From NCBI GenBank assembly GCA_905221605.1, contig CAJNDS010002171.1, positions 220,001 through 257,500 of the forward strand: a stretch of 37,500 nucleotides of DNA, written 5' to 3'. Positions within the stretch are counted from its first letter, which is position 1. Each line of letters begins with the position of its first letter. Origin of the DNA: Symbiodinium natans. Its lineage: Eukaryota; Sar; Dinophyceae; Suessiales; Symbiodiniaceae. The position numbers and the translations under genes were made by a program. Below are positions 1 to 7,902 of the stretch, piece after piece. A model generated the notes under the pieces. It had not been told where the DNA came from and ran no database searches. It worked only from the letters and a program-made list of their open reading frames with translations.

Positions 1-105
1 ACTTGGAGGTTCATGGGTAGTTATTAGTAGGGCTATAAAAGTACCCGAAATATACTTATAAGCATATTTTCCATGCTTGTGACCCTACTTATACCTACCC
101 CTAAA
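1..105. mobile_element. MITE-like element family A, truncated copy
   Basis: The window opens with ACTTGGAGGTTCATGGGTA, the terminal inverted repeat of a family also found at 16163-16308 and 30558-30676. The interior is AT-richer (CTTATA motifs) like the other copies. No matching right terminus is visible, so this copy is cut by the window edge or truncated. No coding capacity; a non-autonomous element by inference. Confidence 0.55.
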
Positions 106-111
106 CTACTA

Positions 112-161
112 AAGCCTAAACCCTAAACCCTAAACCCTAAGCCCTAAACCCTAAACCCTAA
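112..161 (-). repeat. Interstitial CCCTAAA array
   Basis: About six CCCTAAA units, one changed to CCCTAAG. It is the left boundary of the 162-266 segment. Confidence 0.95.
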
Positions 162-281
162 GAACGTCTAGAGGGTCGCGCACCCTCCCGCGTCGAGCAG
201 GGAGAAGCTCTTCAGCGCATCGCCGACTTCCGGGTGATGGCGCAGCTGCATCTGCGGGCGGTTCAGGGGTTTAGGGTGTAG
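162..281 (+). pseudogene. Possible gene fragment between telomeric arrays
   Basis: Open for 39 codons from the TAA of the left array to a TAG in the right array. The unique part reads SRVEQGEALQRIADFRVMAQ, mixed charged and hydrophobic like a helical protein segment. There is no start codon at the front, so it would be an internal piece of a larger gene. Family not recognised; chance is possible at this length. Confidence 0.3.
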
Positions 282-360
282 GGTTTAGGGTTTAGGGTTT
301 AGGGTTGAGGGTTGAGGTTTGAGGGGTGAGGGTTGAGGGTTTAGGTTTTGGGTGTTAGGG
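267..360 (+). repeat. Interstitial TTTAGGG array, degenerate
   Basis: TTTAGGG with TGTAGGG, TTGAGGG and TTTGAGGG variants. Its orientation is opposite to the array at 112-161, so the two form terminal inverted repeats around the segment between them. Confidence 0.9.
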
Positions 361-404
361 AATTTGGCACATCGTTTGGGCTTCGGAGCCCTAGGCCCTG
401 GATC

Positions 405-860
405 GACGTAACCCTAAAAACCCTATAACCTCTGAAACGTCCACTCGAATCCCATCAACAGCCTAAACCACCAAAGAGCCTAAACCCTGAACCCCAGAAA
501 TCTGCGGTTTGGGGTCTCGTGTTGTGTTAGACTTCAGATTCAGAGCTTCGGGGGCTTAGGGTTGAGGGTTTTAAGTGCTTAGGCGTTTGGGGAGAAACCG
601 TCAGGTGTTTGGAAAGAACTCGAGACCCGCAAATCCTGAATAAAGGCTAAACATCAAACCCTAAACCCTAGACCCTAAATCTTAAACCCTGAAGCAATCT
701 GGATGCATCTTAAGGGCTGCAGGAAAGGTTCTCCAGAACCTTAGAGTACGAAGGGTACCGTTTTTAGGGTTTAGGGTATTAGGGATTTTAGGGTTTTCGG
801 GTTTTAGGCTGTTATGGGGTCCGGGGTTTGGGGTTTGGGGTTTGGGGTTTACAGGCTACC
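405..860. repeat. Series of short degenerate telomeric blocks
   Basis: C-rich blocks near 411-500 and 650-692 alternate with G-rich blocks near 551-590 and 762-860 (the last drifting to TTTGGGG). The 50-70 bp spacers between them contain nothing I can identify. Confidence 0.75.
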
Positions 861-907
861 TCCGATGAATCCTACTCGGCTGGGAGGGTTTAGGGTTCAT
901 CGAAGCG

Positions 908-1052
908 TAGTTACATAGTCCCTTAGTATGGGGCCATTAGAAGGGTACCCCATATATACCTCTTATATACCCTATAAAAAATTAAGCCCCCATACATCAG
1001 AACCCTTTAAAGGAGGCAAGGGGCCATATTCAGGGCCCATGAAACTTCCTTG
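908..1052 (+). mobile_element. MITE-like element family B
   Basis: Starts AGTTACATAGTCCCTTAGTA and matches, in opposite orientation, the element at 15003-15126 at both ends and in parts of the interior (CATACATCAGAACCCTTTAAAG here against CATACACCAGAAGCCTTTAAAG there). The middle carries TATATACC runs. It has no ORF. Family B is also related to 26717-26824 through its GGTCCCTTA and GGGCCCATGAAAC ends. Confidence 0.65.
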
Positions 1053-1057
1053 GAGTC

Positions 1058-1283
1058 TAGGGTTTAGGGTTTAGGAGGTAGAGTCCTTAGAGAATCCGAG
1101 TGGTTAAAGAATCCCGTAAAGAAGAGGGGAGATAAGGTGCCTTTGTTTCTTACATGCCTATAGTAGGGTTTGGGGTTTAGGATTTAGGTTTAGGGTTTAG
1201 GAAACTGTTTAGCGTTTAGGGGTTATAAGGTTTGCAGGGTTTGCACGGATTGCAGGGTCTTAGGGTTTACAGGGTTTGGGGTC
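1058..1283 (+). repeat. Degenerate TTTAGGG blocks with short spacer
   Basis: TTTAGGG-like units at 1058-1075 and 1166-1283, many altered (GTTTGCAGGG, TTTGCACGG). The roughly 90-bp spacer between them is not recognisable. Confidence 0.8.
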
Positions 1284-1350
1284 GAGTACCGTCAGGCTGC
1301 ACCCATCCGGCTTGAAACGAGGACATGTGCAAACAGCGCAAGCACGGTTG

Positions 1351-1416
1351 CTATCTGGTCTCGCATTTCCCAGCCTCTACTGGCTCGCCATCCTGCTGCG
1401 TGTGCAGTTGCTCACC
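1351..1416 (-). pseudogene. Possible short gene fragment
   Basis: Minus-strand open stretch EQLHTQQDGEPVEAGKCETR ending in TAG, abutting the C-rich array that starts at 1414. Hydrophilic and protein-like, but only about 20 codons, so weak. Confidence 0.2.
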
Positions 1417-1490
1417 CTAAACCCTAAACCTTAAACCCTAAACCCTAAACCCTAAACCCTGAACCCTAAACCCTAAACCCTAAACCTTAA
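1414..1490 (-). repeat. Interstitial CCCTAAA array
   Basis: About eleven CCCTAAA units with occasional CTTAAA and CCCTGAA changes. Confidence 0.95.
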
Positions 1491-1498
1491 AGGTTTAG

Positions 1499-1648
1499 GA
1501 GATTGAGTGGAAGATGGGAAATGGTGAGTTCGGAACTTGGGGTTTGATCCTTGCGGGCGCGCAAGGCACATGCGTGACAGGACAACAAAACTCCGCCCTC
1601 GCCCCTGGAATCTGGAAAACCCGTAACCCTAAACCCCACAAACCCTAA
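1499..1648 (+). pseudogene. Possible gene fragment
   Basis: Open for 49 codons from the TAG at 1496 to a TAA in the next array. It includes MGNGEFGTWGLILAGAQGTC (ATG at 1514). GTGAGT at 1524-1529 would be a consensus splice donor if transcribed on this strand, so the coding part could be shorter. It lies between two C-rich arrays. Not recognised. Confidence 0.35.
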
Positions 1649-1680
1649 ACCCTAAACCCTAAACCCTAAACCCTACACCC
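1624..1680 (-). repeat. Interstitial CCCTAAA array
   Basis: About eight units including one CCCCACA variant. It forms the left boundary of the 1683-1771 segment. Confidence 0.95.
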
Positions 1681-1682
1681 TT

Positions 1683-1793
1683 GGGTCAAAGGCAGACGGC
1701 TCGAAATGGCTCCTAACCATACTGCAACACCCTGAAGCCCCAAAGCCCTGCCCCAAGACACGACACACCCCAGGTTTGGGGTTTAGGGTTTAG
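1683..1793 (+). pseudogene. Possible gene fragment between telomeric arrays
   Basis: Open for 36 codons. It reads GSKADGSKWLLTILQHPEAP followed by KPCPKTRHTPG, then runs into the G-rich array and stops at its TAG. No start codon. The C-array / segment / G-array arrangement is the standard module of this window. Not recognised. Confidence 0.3.
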
Positions 1794-1856
1794 GGTTTAG
1801 GGTTTAGGGTTTAGGGTTTAGGGTTTAGGCTTTAGGCTTTAGGCTTTAATTTAAGG
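1772..1856 (+). repeat. Interstitial TTTAGGG array
   Basis: About eleven TTTAGGG units, the last few changed to CTTTAGG. It turns almost directly into a short C-rich block at 1860-1878. Confidence 0.95.
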
Positions 1857-1873
1857 GTTAAAACCCTAGAACC

Positions 1874-1981
1874 CTAAAAATGGCTGCGGCCCTCAAAGCC
1901 TGAGCTTGATCCCATGGTGTCCTTGGCATAGCCCACGCCACCGGGGCCGGGCTGACCTTGGCTCTGTGTGACCCCATCATA
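1874..1981 (-). pseudogene. Possible gene fragment between telomeric arrays
   Basis: Minus-strand open stretch of about 35 codons ending in the TAG of the left block. It includes QPGPGGVGYAKDTMGSSSGF. Gly/Ser-rich but not repetitive. Flanked by a short C-rich block and by the long perfect array at 1981. Not recognised. Confidence 0.3.
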
Positions 1982-2138
1982 GGGTTTAGGGTTTAGGGTT
2001 TAGGGTTTAGGGTTTAGGGTTTAGGGTTTAGGGTTTAGGGTTTAGGGTTTAGGGTTTAGGGTTTAGGGTTTAGGGTTTAGGGTTTAGGGTTTAGGGTTTA
2101 GGGTTTAGGGTTTAGGGTTTAGGGTTTAGGGTTTAGGG
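1981..2138 (+). repeat. Perfect interstitial TTTAGGG array, about 22 copies
   Basis: 158 bp of uninterrupted TTTAGGG, one of the two best-preserved arrays here. Perfection over 22 units implies recent formation or ongoing homogenisation. Confidence 0.98.
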
Positions 2139-2217
2139 ACCGGAGTTTAGGGCTTAGGGCTTAGATGCGACCTTCCATGCCCGAAGGAATACTTCCCTCT
2201 CTTAAACCCGTGAACGG

Positions 2218-2310
2218 ATTAGGGTTTAGGGTTTAAGGTTTAGGGTTTAGAGTTTTAGAGGGTTTAGGGTTTAGGGCATCCTAAACCCTAAACCCTTAAA
2301 TCCCAAACTG
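2218..2310. repeat. Head-to-head telomeric junction
   Basis: G-rich TTTAGGG units to 2272, then GCAT, then C-rich CCTAAACCCTAAA units to about 2300. G-strand followed directly by C-strand is the arrangement expected where two telomere-bearing ends were joined. Confidence 0.85.
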
Positions 2311-2389
2311 TAAGTCCCATCTCTTGGTCGCCCACTTGACTCGCTAACGCCATAGACAAGGCGCTCTTACCTTTATCAGGCCAACGAAA
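2288..2389 (-). pseudogene. Possible gene fragment
   Basis: 33 codons open on the minus strand, including WPDKGKSALSMALASQVGDQ, then EMGLTVWDL, ending in a TAG from the flanking array. Good mixed composition. It lies between two C-rich arrays. Not recognised. Confidence 0.35.
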
Positions 2390-2700
2390 CCCTAAACCCT
2401 AAACCCTAAACCCTAAACCCTAAACCCCAACCCTAAACCCTACACCCTAGCCCCTAAACCCGAAACCCTAAACCCTAAATCCTAAACCCAGGTGAGGAGT
2501 GACCGTCGAGGAGTTGAGGGGTGTGGAGCTTCAGGACTGCCTCGCACAACCCTTACCCCAAATCCTCGACTCCTAAACCCCGGACCCTCAACCCCGACAC
2601 CCCATCCCTAAACCCCAAAAGCTCAAACTCTTCCTATCCTAAACCCAAAACCCTAAACCCTAAACCCTGAACCCTAAACCCTAAACCCTACAACCTATCA
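2388..2700 (-). repeat. Interstitial CCCTAAA array with variants and a spacer
   Basis: Clean units at 2388-2420 and 2640-2695, degenerate CCCTACA, CCCCAAC and CCCGAAA units between, and a unique patch near 2490-2545. A short G-rich block follows at 2707-2755 and C-rich units return at 2762. Confidence 0.9.
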
Positions 2701-3129
2701 CCCCTGAAGATTTAGGGGGTTAGGATTTAGGGTTTGGGGTGTAGGGTTTAGGCTTGAGAGGAACCCTAAACCCTAAACGCGCGGGAGGGTGGCCATTCAG
2801 CGCCAGGTGAAGTGTCGCAGCCTCTCTTCAGGTGATTTGGTTTCGTGGGTTCTGGGCTTGGAGGTTGTTAGAAACTCACAGAGTCCAACACCCTACTTCC
2901 TTGAGAGGCTTATGGGTTTAGTTAAGTTTTACAGCTTAAATCATAAGAAGAATGTAAATCCCAGCTAAGAAAGGGTACTGGGCTCCCTCGGCAAATTCGG
3001 GGCTGAGGAGGGTTTCGGGTGTAGAGCGCCGGTCTCAACTCAAAACCAGCTGTAGACGCGCGCCCCTCACGTAGCTAACGCAGGAACTGCTGCAAATGGC
3101 AAGTCTGGCAACCCAGAACCCTAAACTAA

Positions 3130-3261
3130 ACACTATCTTACAATGATGCTGCCGTACACCCTGACGTCTGCTCATGGCCTTGCTACGCCTTGCTCGTGGC
3201 GGGGACTGCCACCGGCGAAGGACAAGCCGACGAGGGTGTAAGTTTCGGATGTTCCCCCTGA
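3130..3261 (+). pseudogene. Possible gene fragment running into a MITE-like element
   Basis: 43 codons open: NDAAVHPDVCSWPCYALLVA, then GTATGEGQADEGVSFGCSP. The last few codons and the TGA lie inside the family C element at 3247, so the original frame may have been interrupted by that insertion. GGTGTAAGT near 3235 could be a splice donor. The opposite strand is also open over this stretch. Not recognised. Confidence 0.35.
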
Positions 3262-3328
3262 TGGTCACAAGTCCTTCCTAGGGATTACCACCAAGGACCG
3301 TTAGTCTAAGGGTGGAACATCCCAAGTG
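3247..3328 (+). mobile_element. MITE-like element family C
   Basis: Terminal inverted repeats GGATGTTCCCCCT and GGTGGAACATCC with an internal GACCGTTAGTCTAAGG. It matches copies at 17644-17748, 19141-19240 and 33968-34072. Non-coding and under 110 bp, hence non-autonomous. Confidence 0.75.
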
Positions 3329-3385
3329 TTGGTGCAAGCATAAGTCTTGTAACCTCAGAGGTCTGGAACTTCAGGTGGCCGGGGG

Positions 3386-3456
3386 GTTTAGGGTTTAGGG
3401 TTTAGGGTTTAGGGTTTAGGGTTTAGGGTTTAGGGTTTAGGGTTTAGGGTTTAGGG
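3386..3456 (+). repeat. Interstitial TTTAGGG array, about 10 copies
   Basis: Ten near-perfect TTTAGGG units. A dozen bases later the orientation flips to CCCTAAA at 3468. Confidence 0.97.
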
Positions 3457-3610
3457 CTCCACATGCACCCTAAACCCTACCAGCCCCGTACATAAACCCT
3501 TCAAACCGCATGTAAACCCGCCCCCCCCCCCCACCCCCCCTTAACCGGAGTCACTACAGGATCCATCTCAATCATCTGTAAACCCTAAACCCCAACCCTA
3601 AACCCTCAAC

Positions 3611-3679
3611 CCTGAGGTAACCGGCCTTGACCATCTTTGTGAGGGACTTGGCATTGAAAACATCGAAGTCTTTGATGCC
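3611..3679 (-). pseudogene. Possible gene fragment between telomeric arrays
   Basis: Minus-strand stretch GIKDFDVFNAKSLTKMVKAG-YLR, with balanced charged, aromatic and aliphatic residues. It is preceded in frame by TGA at 3680-3682 and runs into the C-rich array downstream. One of the more convincing fragments for its size; not recognised. Confidence 0.4.
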
Positions 3680-3720
3680 TCAGATGCAGTTTGGGGGGGG
3701 GGGGGACCCCACGAGCTGAC

Positions 3721-3793
3721 CTTTGGGGTTTGGGGTTTGGGGTTTGGGGTTTGGGGTTTGGGGTTTGGGGTTTAGGGTTTAGGGTTTAGGGTT
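3721..3793 (+). repeat. Interstitial array, TTTGGGG then TTTAGGG
   Basis: Seven TTTGGGG units followed by about four TTTAGGG units. The single-base variant is blocked, not mixed, as if amplified locally. Confidence 0.95.
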
Positions 3794-3933
3794 CAGCAGC
3801 TCTGGGTCGAGCAATCTCTAGTAGAGCCGCTGTCTGGACTCTAGAAAAAAACCCACCCACCCAGAGAATCCCAAAACATTAAGAAATATAAAGTTCACAT
3901 TTTTCCTCAGCAAGCCCTGTCCTCCAACCTCAT

Positions 3934-4545
3934 TTATTCATTCTGCTCGTGTTCTTTGTCATTCTGCTTGGTTTCCATTCTGCTCGTATGCGTTTCTTTC
4001 TGCTCGTATTCATTCTGCTCGTATTCGTTCTTTTTCTGATCTGCTCGTCTCGTGTTCGTTCTCGTTCTGCTCGTATTCATTTTGCTCGTATTCGTTCTCT
4101 CTCTGCTCGATTTCAGTCCGCTCGTTTTCGTTGTTTTTCTTCTCGTATTCATTCTGTTCGTATTCGTTCTCTCTCTGCTCGATTTCAGTCTACTCGTCTT
4201 CGTTCTCTCTCTGCTCGTAATCATTCTGCTCGTATTCGTTCTCTTTCTGCTCATATTCATTTTGCTCGTGTTCGTTCTCTCTCTGCTCGTATTCGTGCTC
4301 TTTCTACGCGTATTCGTTCTCTCTCTGCTCGATTTCAGTCCGCTCGTTTTCGCTGTCTTTCTGCTCGTACTGAGTCTGCTCGTACTCGTTCTCTTTCTGC
4401 TCGTATTCATTCTGCTCGTATTCGTCCTCTCTCTGCTCGATGTCAGTCTGCTCGTATTCGTTCTCTTTCTGCTCATATTCATTTTGCTCGTGTTCGTTCT
4501 TTTTCTGCTCGTATTCGTGCTCTTTCTGCGCGTACGTTCTCTTCC
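3934..4545. repeat. 15-bp minisatellite
   Basis: About forty imperfect copies of units such as TCTGCTCGTATTCGT, with longer CTCTCTGCTCGATTTCAG variants. Most units are multiples of three, so several frames on both strands stay open for over 100 codons. On the minus strand the 15-bp unit encodes a pentapeptide of NEYEQ type. Pyrimidine-rich on the plus strand. Confidence 0.9.
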
Positions 4546-4669
4546 TTCGTGCTCTTAGGGTTTGTCGTATGCCTCCCTTCGTGCTCGTAGGGTTTGTCGT
4601 ATGTCGCTTCCCTTCGTGCTCGTCGGCTTTGTCGTATGTCCCTCTTCGTCTGCTTGCAGAGAACCCCAA
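4304..4669 (-). CDS. Low-complexity NEYEQ-repeat ORF (doubtful)
   Basis: 121-residue frame. A basic N-terminal part derived from the 34-bp repeat is followed by runs of EYEQK/NEYEQ pentapeptides from the 15-bp minisatellite. Charged, probably disordered or coiled-coil if made. Other frames of the same satellite are just as open, so this may simply reflect unit length. No promoter or intron signal supports it. Confidence 0.15.
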   Translation of the reverse strand: MGFSASRRRGTYDKADEHEGKRHTTNPTSTKGGIRQTLRARRKRTYAQKEHEYEQKKNEHEQNEYEQKENEYEQTDIEQREDEYEQNEYEQKENEYEQTQYEQKDSENERTEIEQRENEYA

Positions 4670-5160
4670 AAATTAAGAAACTGAGGTTTTGTTTTTAGAG
4701 GTTTGTCGTATGTCCCCTCCCTTCGTGCTCGTATGGTTTGTCGTATGTCCCCTCCCTTCGTGCTCGTAGGGTTTGATGAGAGGTCTACAGGTTTGTCGTA
4801 GGTCCCCTCCCTTTGTGTTCTTAGGGTTTGTCGTATGTCCCCTCCCTTCGTGCTCGTCGGCTTTGTCGTATGTCCCTTTTCTTCCGCTTGCAGAGAATCT
4901 GAAAACATTGAGAAATGTACGGGTTTATTTTAGAGGTTTGTCGTATGTCCCCTCCCTTCGTGCTCGTAGGGTTTGATGAGAGGTCTACAGGTTTGTCGTA
5001 CGTTCTCTTCCTTCGTGCTCTTAGGGTTTGTCGTATGTCTCCCTTCGTGCTCGTGGGGTTTGTCATATGTCCCCTCCCTTCGTGCTCGTATGGTTTGATG
5101 AAAGGTCTACACATTCGTCACATGTCCCTCCCTTCGCGCTCTTAGGGTTTGTCGTATGAC
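4545..5160. repeat. 34-bp tandem repeat with higher-order structure
   Basis: About fifteen copies of a unit containing GTTTGTCGTATGTCCCCTC and CCTTCGTGCTCGTAGG. The array is interrupted at 4658 and 4892 by a roughly 40-bp AT-rich spacer starting CAGAGAA(C/T)C, which also occurs just before the satellite block at 3861. The spacing of the last two gives a higher-order unit of about 234 bp. GTTTGATGAGAGGTCTACAG recurs at 4770 and 4970, and degenerately near 5092. Confidence 0.88.
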
Positions 5161-5405
5161 TAGACGTTGGTCCGAATGGACCGAAAAAGTTAATGTTTTG
5201 ACACGCTTCAAGCTGCCTGGCTTCCACATGGTTGCTTGCGAAGCCCTCATCCAGGTTTCCAACCCCAGAATGGGGGTTCGGAAGTTGCTTTTCCCCACCC
5301 CACCCTCGAACCACTCAAGATGAGAAAGACTAAGAAGGGGCTACCGCGCTCGGCCCCGCAAAGCCTTCATCTTGATCTGGCCCACACCCAGGTTTTCAAG
5401 CCCAG

Positions 5406-5676
5406 AATGCGGGTCTGGGCCAGAAGAGGGGGGGGGTAGGGGGCAGGGGGCAGGGTAGGGGGGGTGGTGGGGGGGGGTTGGGGGGGGGGAGAGGGGAGGG
5501 GGGGGGGGGGGGGGGTGGGGGGGTTGGGGGGGGGGGGGGTAGAGGGGAGGGGGGGGGGGGTGGGGGGGGGGGGGGGGGGGGGGGCGGGGGGGGGGGGGGT
5601 GGGTAGGACGGGGGGGGGTGGGGGGTGGGTCATGGGGGGGGGGGGGGGAGTAGGGGGGGGGGGGGTGGGGGGGGCA
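5406..5676 (+). repeat. 270-bp G-rich tract
   Basis: Almost continuous G with isolated T, A or C. Expected to form G-quadruplexes and to be error-prone in sequencing and assembly, so length and interruptions should not be trusted. Apparent ORFs through it (polyglycine/polyproline) are artefacts of composition. Confidence 0.9.
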
Positions 5677-5683
5677 AAAAAAA

Positions 5684-6192
5684 GCCGTGGCCGTTGGCAA
5701 AAAAAGCCGTGGCCATTGGCAAAAAAGCCGTGGCCATTGGCAAAAAAGCCGTGGCCATTGGCAACTTTCCCGTGGCCATTGGCAAATGCCACTTGCCAAT
5801 GGCCACGGCTTCTTTGCCAATGGCCACGTTCCCCATTAAGGTTGGGACCTTAATGGGGAACGTGGCCATTCAAAAAACCCGTCCCATTGGCAAAAAACCC
5901 GAAAAGTTGCCAATGGCCACGGCTTTTTTGCCAATGGCCACGTTCCCCATTAAGGTTGGGGGGGTATTTGTGCGAATTGGGTTTGAAAAACCCATTTTGG
6001 CGACCAACCTTAATGACATTGGTGGCCATTGGCAAAAAAGCCGTGGCCATTGGCAACTTTCCCGTGGCCATTGGCGAATTTGCCAATGGCCACGGCTTTT
6101 TTGCCAATGGACACGGCTTTTTTGCCAATGGCCACGGTTTTTTTGCCAATGGCCACGGTTTTTTTGCCAATGGCCACGTTCCCCATTAAGGT
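5684..6192. repeat. 21-bp repeat array in both orientations
   Basis: Units GCCGTGGCCATTGGCAAAAAA occur in plus orientation at 5690-5800 and 6020-6075, and in minus orientation at 5800-5830, 5905-5945 and 6075-6180. The module ends in CGTTCCCCATTAAGGTT three times (about 5826, 5941, 6178). Inverted blocks mean the region can fold extensively. The 21-bp period encodes KKPWPLA-type heptads, a by-product of unit length. Confidence 0.88.
5821..5868. repeat. Perfect hairpin with 22-bp arms
   Basis: TGGCCACGTTCCCCATTAAG-GT, a TGGG loop, then its exact reverse complement. It sits at the point where the 21-bp repeats change orientation, so it is likely the junction of an inverted duplication. Confidence 0.9.
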
Positions 6193-6197
6193 TTAAA

Positions 6198-6243
6198 TTA
6201 TTATATGATAGAGAGAGTGTTTATTATATGATAGAGAGAGTGT
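6198..6243 (+). repeat. Two-copy 23-bp tandem repeat
   Basis: The 23-bp unit TTATTATATGATAGAGAGAG-TGT occurs twice in perfect tandem (6198-6220 and 6221-6243), AT-rich against the surrounding GC. Confidence 0.9.
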
Positions 6244-6400
6244 AGAGGTGAAGGAGGTCATCATGAGAACCTTCTGCATGGGGTGAGCTAAGCCCTAAGG
6301 CGTAGACCCTGCAAGCTCCCTGATGAGGGGCCTCGCCACTGGTAGCCCCCCAAACCACAGGAAGCCATACAGATCTATATATGATACCACAAAAACACCC

Positions 6401-6550
6401 TAAACCCTAGACCCTAAACACCTAAACTCTAAACCCTACCTCTGACATGGCGATCCTTCGAAACTGTCAACTCCAAGATCTCGAGATGACTCGCCTGGGT
6501 CTAGGGTTTAGGGTTTAGGGTTTAGGGTTTAGGGTTTAGGGTTTAGCGTT
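6401..6550. repeat. Telomeric arrays flanking a short segment
   Basis: CCCTAAA/CCCTAGA units at 6401-6438 and about seven TTTAGGG units at 6498-6546 form inverted termini around the segment at 6439-6497. Confidence 0.9.
6447..6518 (+). pseudogene. Possible gene fragment between telomeric arrays
   Basis: ATG-led stretch MAILRNCQLQDLEMTRLGLG that then reads into the TTTAGGG array and stops at TAG. Flanked by a C-rich array (6401-6438) and a G-rich array (6498-6550), the standard module with only about 58 bp of unique sequence. Confidence 0.3.
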
Positions 6551-6659
6551 CGGGTTTTGGGTATGGGGTACCTAGGATTCAAGAGGGAGCCTGTTGCTTC
6601 ACAAGAGGGGGGGGCACGTAGCACCAGACAAGGCGGCATAAACGGCATGTGAATCGACA

Positions 6660-6945
6660 CAAAACCCTAGAAGAACCCAAGAATACACCTGAACCCTGAA
6701 CTAAACCTCTAAACCGCCTACACCCCAGAACCGCTAAACCCCCGAAACGCTCTAAACCCCCTAAACCCCTGAACCCCCAAACCCCTGAAACCACTAAACC
6801 CCTCTACACCTCCAGTCTTAGGCGGTTTTGGGAGCTCCCCAACAACATCAAGCCCCCTCAAACCCTGAAACTCGTAAGGATGTAAGGGTTTAGGGGGCTT
6901 AGTAGGGCTTAGGGTTTTAGGGCTTAGGGTTGAGGGGTTAGGGCC
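6660..6945. repeat. Degenerate telomeric blocks, C-rich then G-rich
   Basis: CCCTAAA drifted to AACCCCTGAACC and CCGAAACGC forms at 6660-6800, then TTTAGGG-like units at 6885-6945. A long minus frame through it is a shadow of the repeat. Confidence 0.8.
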
Positions 6946-6947
6946 AG

Positions 6948-7017
6948 TGCAAGCTTCGGTTTTGGACAGGGCGCCTTTCACCTCGAACAGCAAAGGGAGC
7001 ACGTAGCCCTGTGCCGG
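6948..7017 (-). pseudogene. Possible gene fragment
   Basis: Minus-strand stretch YVLPLLFEVKGALSKTEACT just after a CACAG that could be a splice acceptor. The frame runs on into drifted telomeric repeats. Not recognised. Confidence 0.3.
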
Positions 7018-7315
7018 TCAAGGCCCCGTTCATCCACAATCCAGGGTGCAGGGTTTTGGGCTTAGGGTTTCGGATCTGGGATTAGGGTTTACGATTTAGG
7101 GGGTAGAGTTTAGGGCTTAGGGTGGTTGACAAACTCTAACCTTGAATCATTGGAAAAAGTTGCTCCGGGCTAAGACTTCACATTCAAACTTGACAGCCTG
7201 AACCTTCCACCCTAATTACTAGGATGTGCGAATGTGTCTTAAGGCTTAAAAATCCCCCAGAATAAACCCTATAGATAACTCCTGCTGTTGCAACAGCCCA
7301 CACTGGTAACCCCTA

Positions 7316-7370
7316 AACCGTGAATCCTAAACCCTAAACCCAATACCCTATACAAACCCTAAGCCCTCAC
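7316..7370 (-). repeat. Short CCCTAAA block
   Basis: A few CCCTAAA units and variants (CCCAATA, CCCTATA). The 7130-7315 stretch before it holds nothing I can identify. Confidence 0.8.
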
Positions 7371-7469
7371 CCCCCCGCCTTGCCACTCACGTACCTGGTG
7401 CATTTGCAGGCGTTGGTGCGAACAGTCGCTTGGAGGCCTTGGCAGATTTTGGACAAATGAACCCTGGAA

Positions 7470-7715
7470 TTGGGATCAGATGGTCCGTTGTCAAAATTAT
7501 GGCCCCTTTTTCATGGACGCCCTACGTATATTCGGGGCCGCCTGATACTAGCAACCGAAAAGGGACCAGAGTTTTGGGAGGTGACCCATATACCCCATGC
7601 TACTGGAACAGCTAACATTCCCGTTAATAAGAATTGTGCATCCTACACTAATGTGAAGGTTCGTTTAGTCCCCAAGACTTCGCCTTCGACCCACTCCGAA
7701 AACACTCGAGTATAG
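7470..7715 (+). CDS. Unrecognised 81-residue ORF, lower GC
   Basis: Open for 81 codons with mixed composition, for example FHGRPTYIRGRLILATEKGP and EFWEVTHIPHATGTANIPVN. It lies in a roughly 300-bp non-repetitive stretch of lower GC than its neighbours and runs into the direct repeat at 7704. The minus strand also carries a 43-codon open stretch with a hydrophobic segment, so the strand is uncertain. No homologue recognised. Confidence 0.3.
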   Translation: MGSDGPLSKLWPLFHGRPTYIRGRLILATEKGPEFWEVTHIPHATGTANIPVNKNCASYTNVKVRLVPKTSPSTHSENTRV

Positions 7716-7808
7716 AGGGCTTTAATGGTTAGAATAGGGTTTTGTAGGGGGGCTACTATAACATATTCACATAGGGGCCGTAATGGAATAGTAACTCGAG
7801 TATAGAGG
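7704..7808. mobile_element. Small element bounded by 15-bp direct repeats
   Basis: ACTCGAGTATAGAGG occurs at 7704-7718 and again at 7794-7808. The 75 bp between (TTAGAATAGGGTTTTG, then AT-rich) match, inverted, the sequence at 15548-15627. A repeated mobile sequence with either a long target duplication or terminal direct repeats. Confidence 0.5.
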
Positions 7809-7810
7809 CG

Positions 7811-7901
7811 TTCATGGGGGGGGGGGGGGGTATGTACCTAGAGAACCGTAGGGAAGCTTGGAAGCCTTAGGGAGAAGTGGGGAGCATTAGGAAACCTTGG
7901 G
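7811..7901 (+). repeat. Dispersed repeat K, copy 1
   Basis: TTCATGGGGG, then G-run, then TACCTAGAGAACCGTAGGGA and AAACCTTGGG. The same order of motifs with roughly 80% identity is found at 27870-27952. Non-coding. Confidence 0.65.
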
Positions 7902-7902
7902 C

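Noticed and set aside
4545-5160. CRISPR-like array of 34-bp repeats
   Set aside because: Repeats are contiguous with no unique spacers of constant length, and the context is eukaryotic.
5341-5820. Polyproline and polyglycine ORFs
   Set aside because: They are translations of the G-rich tract and the 21-bp repeat; openness follows from absence of A/T.
6579-7002. Long minus frames with GFRGLGG and NPSTLSPKTL
   Set aside because: Mostly translated degenerate telomeric units; only 6948-7017 contains unique sequence.
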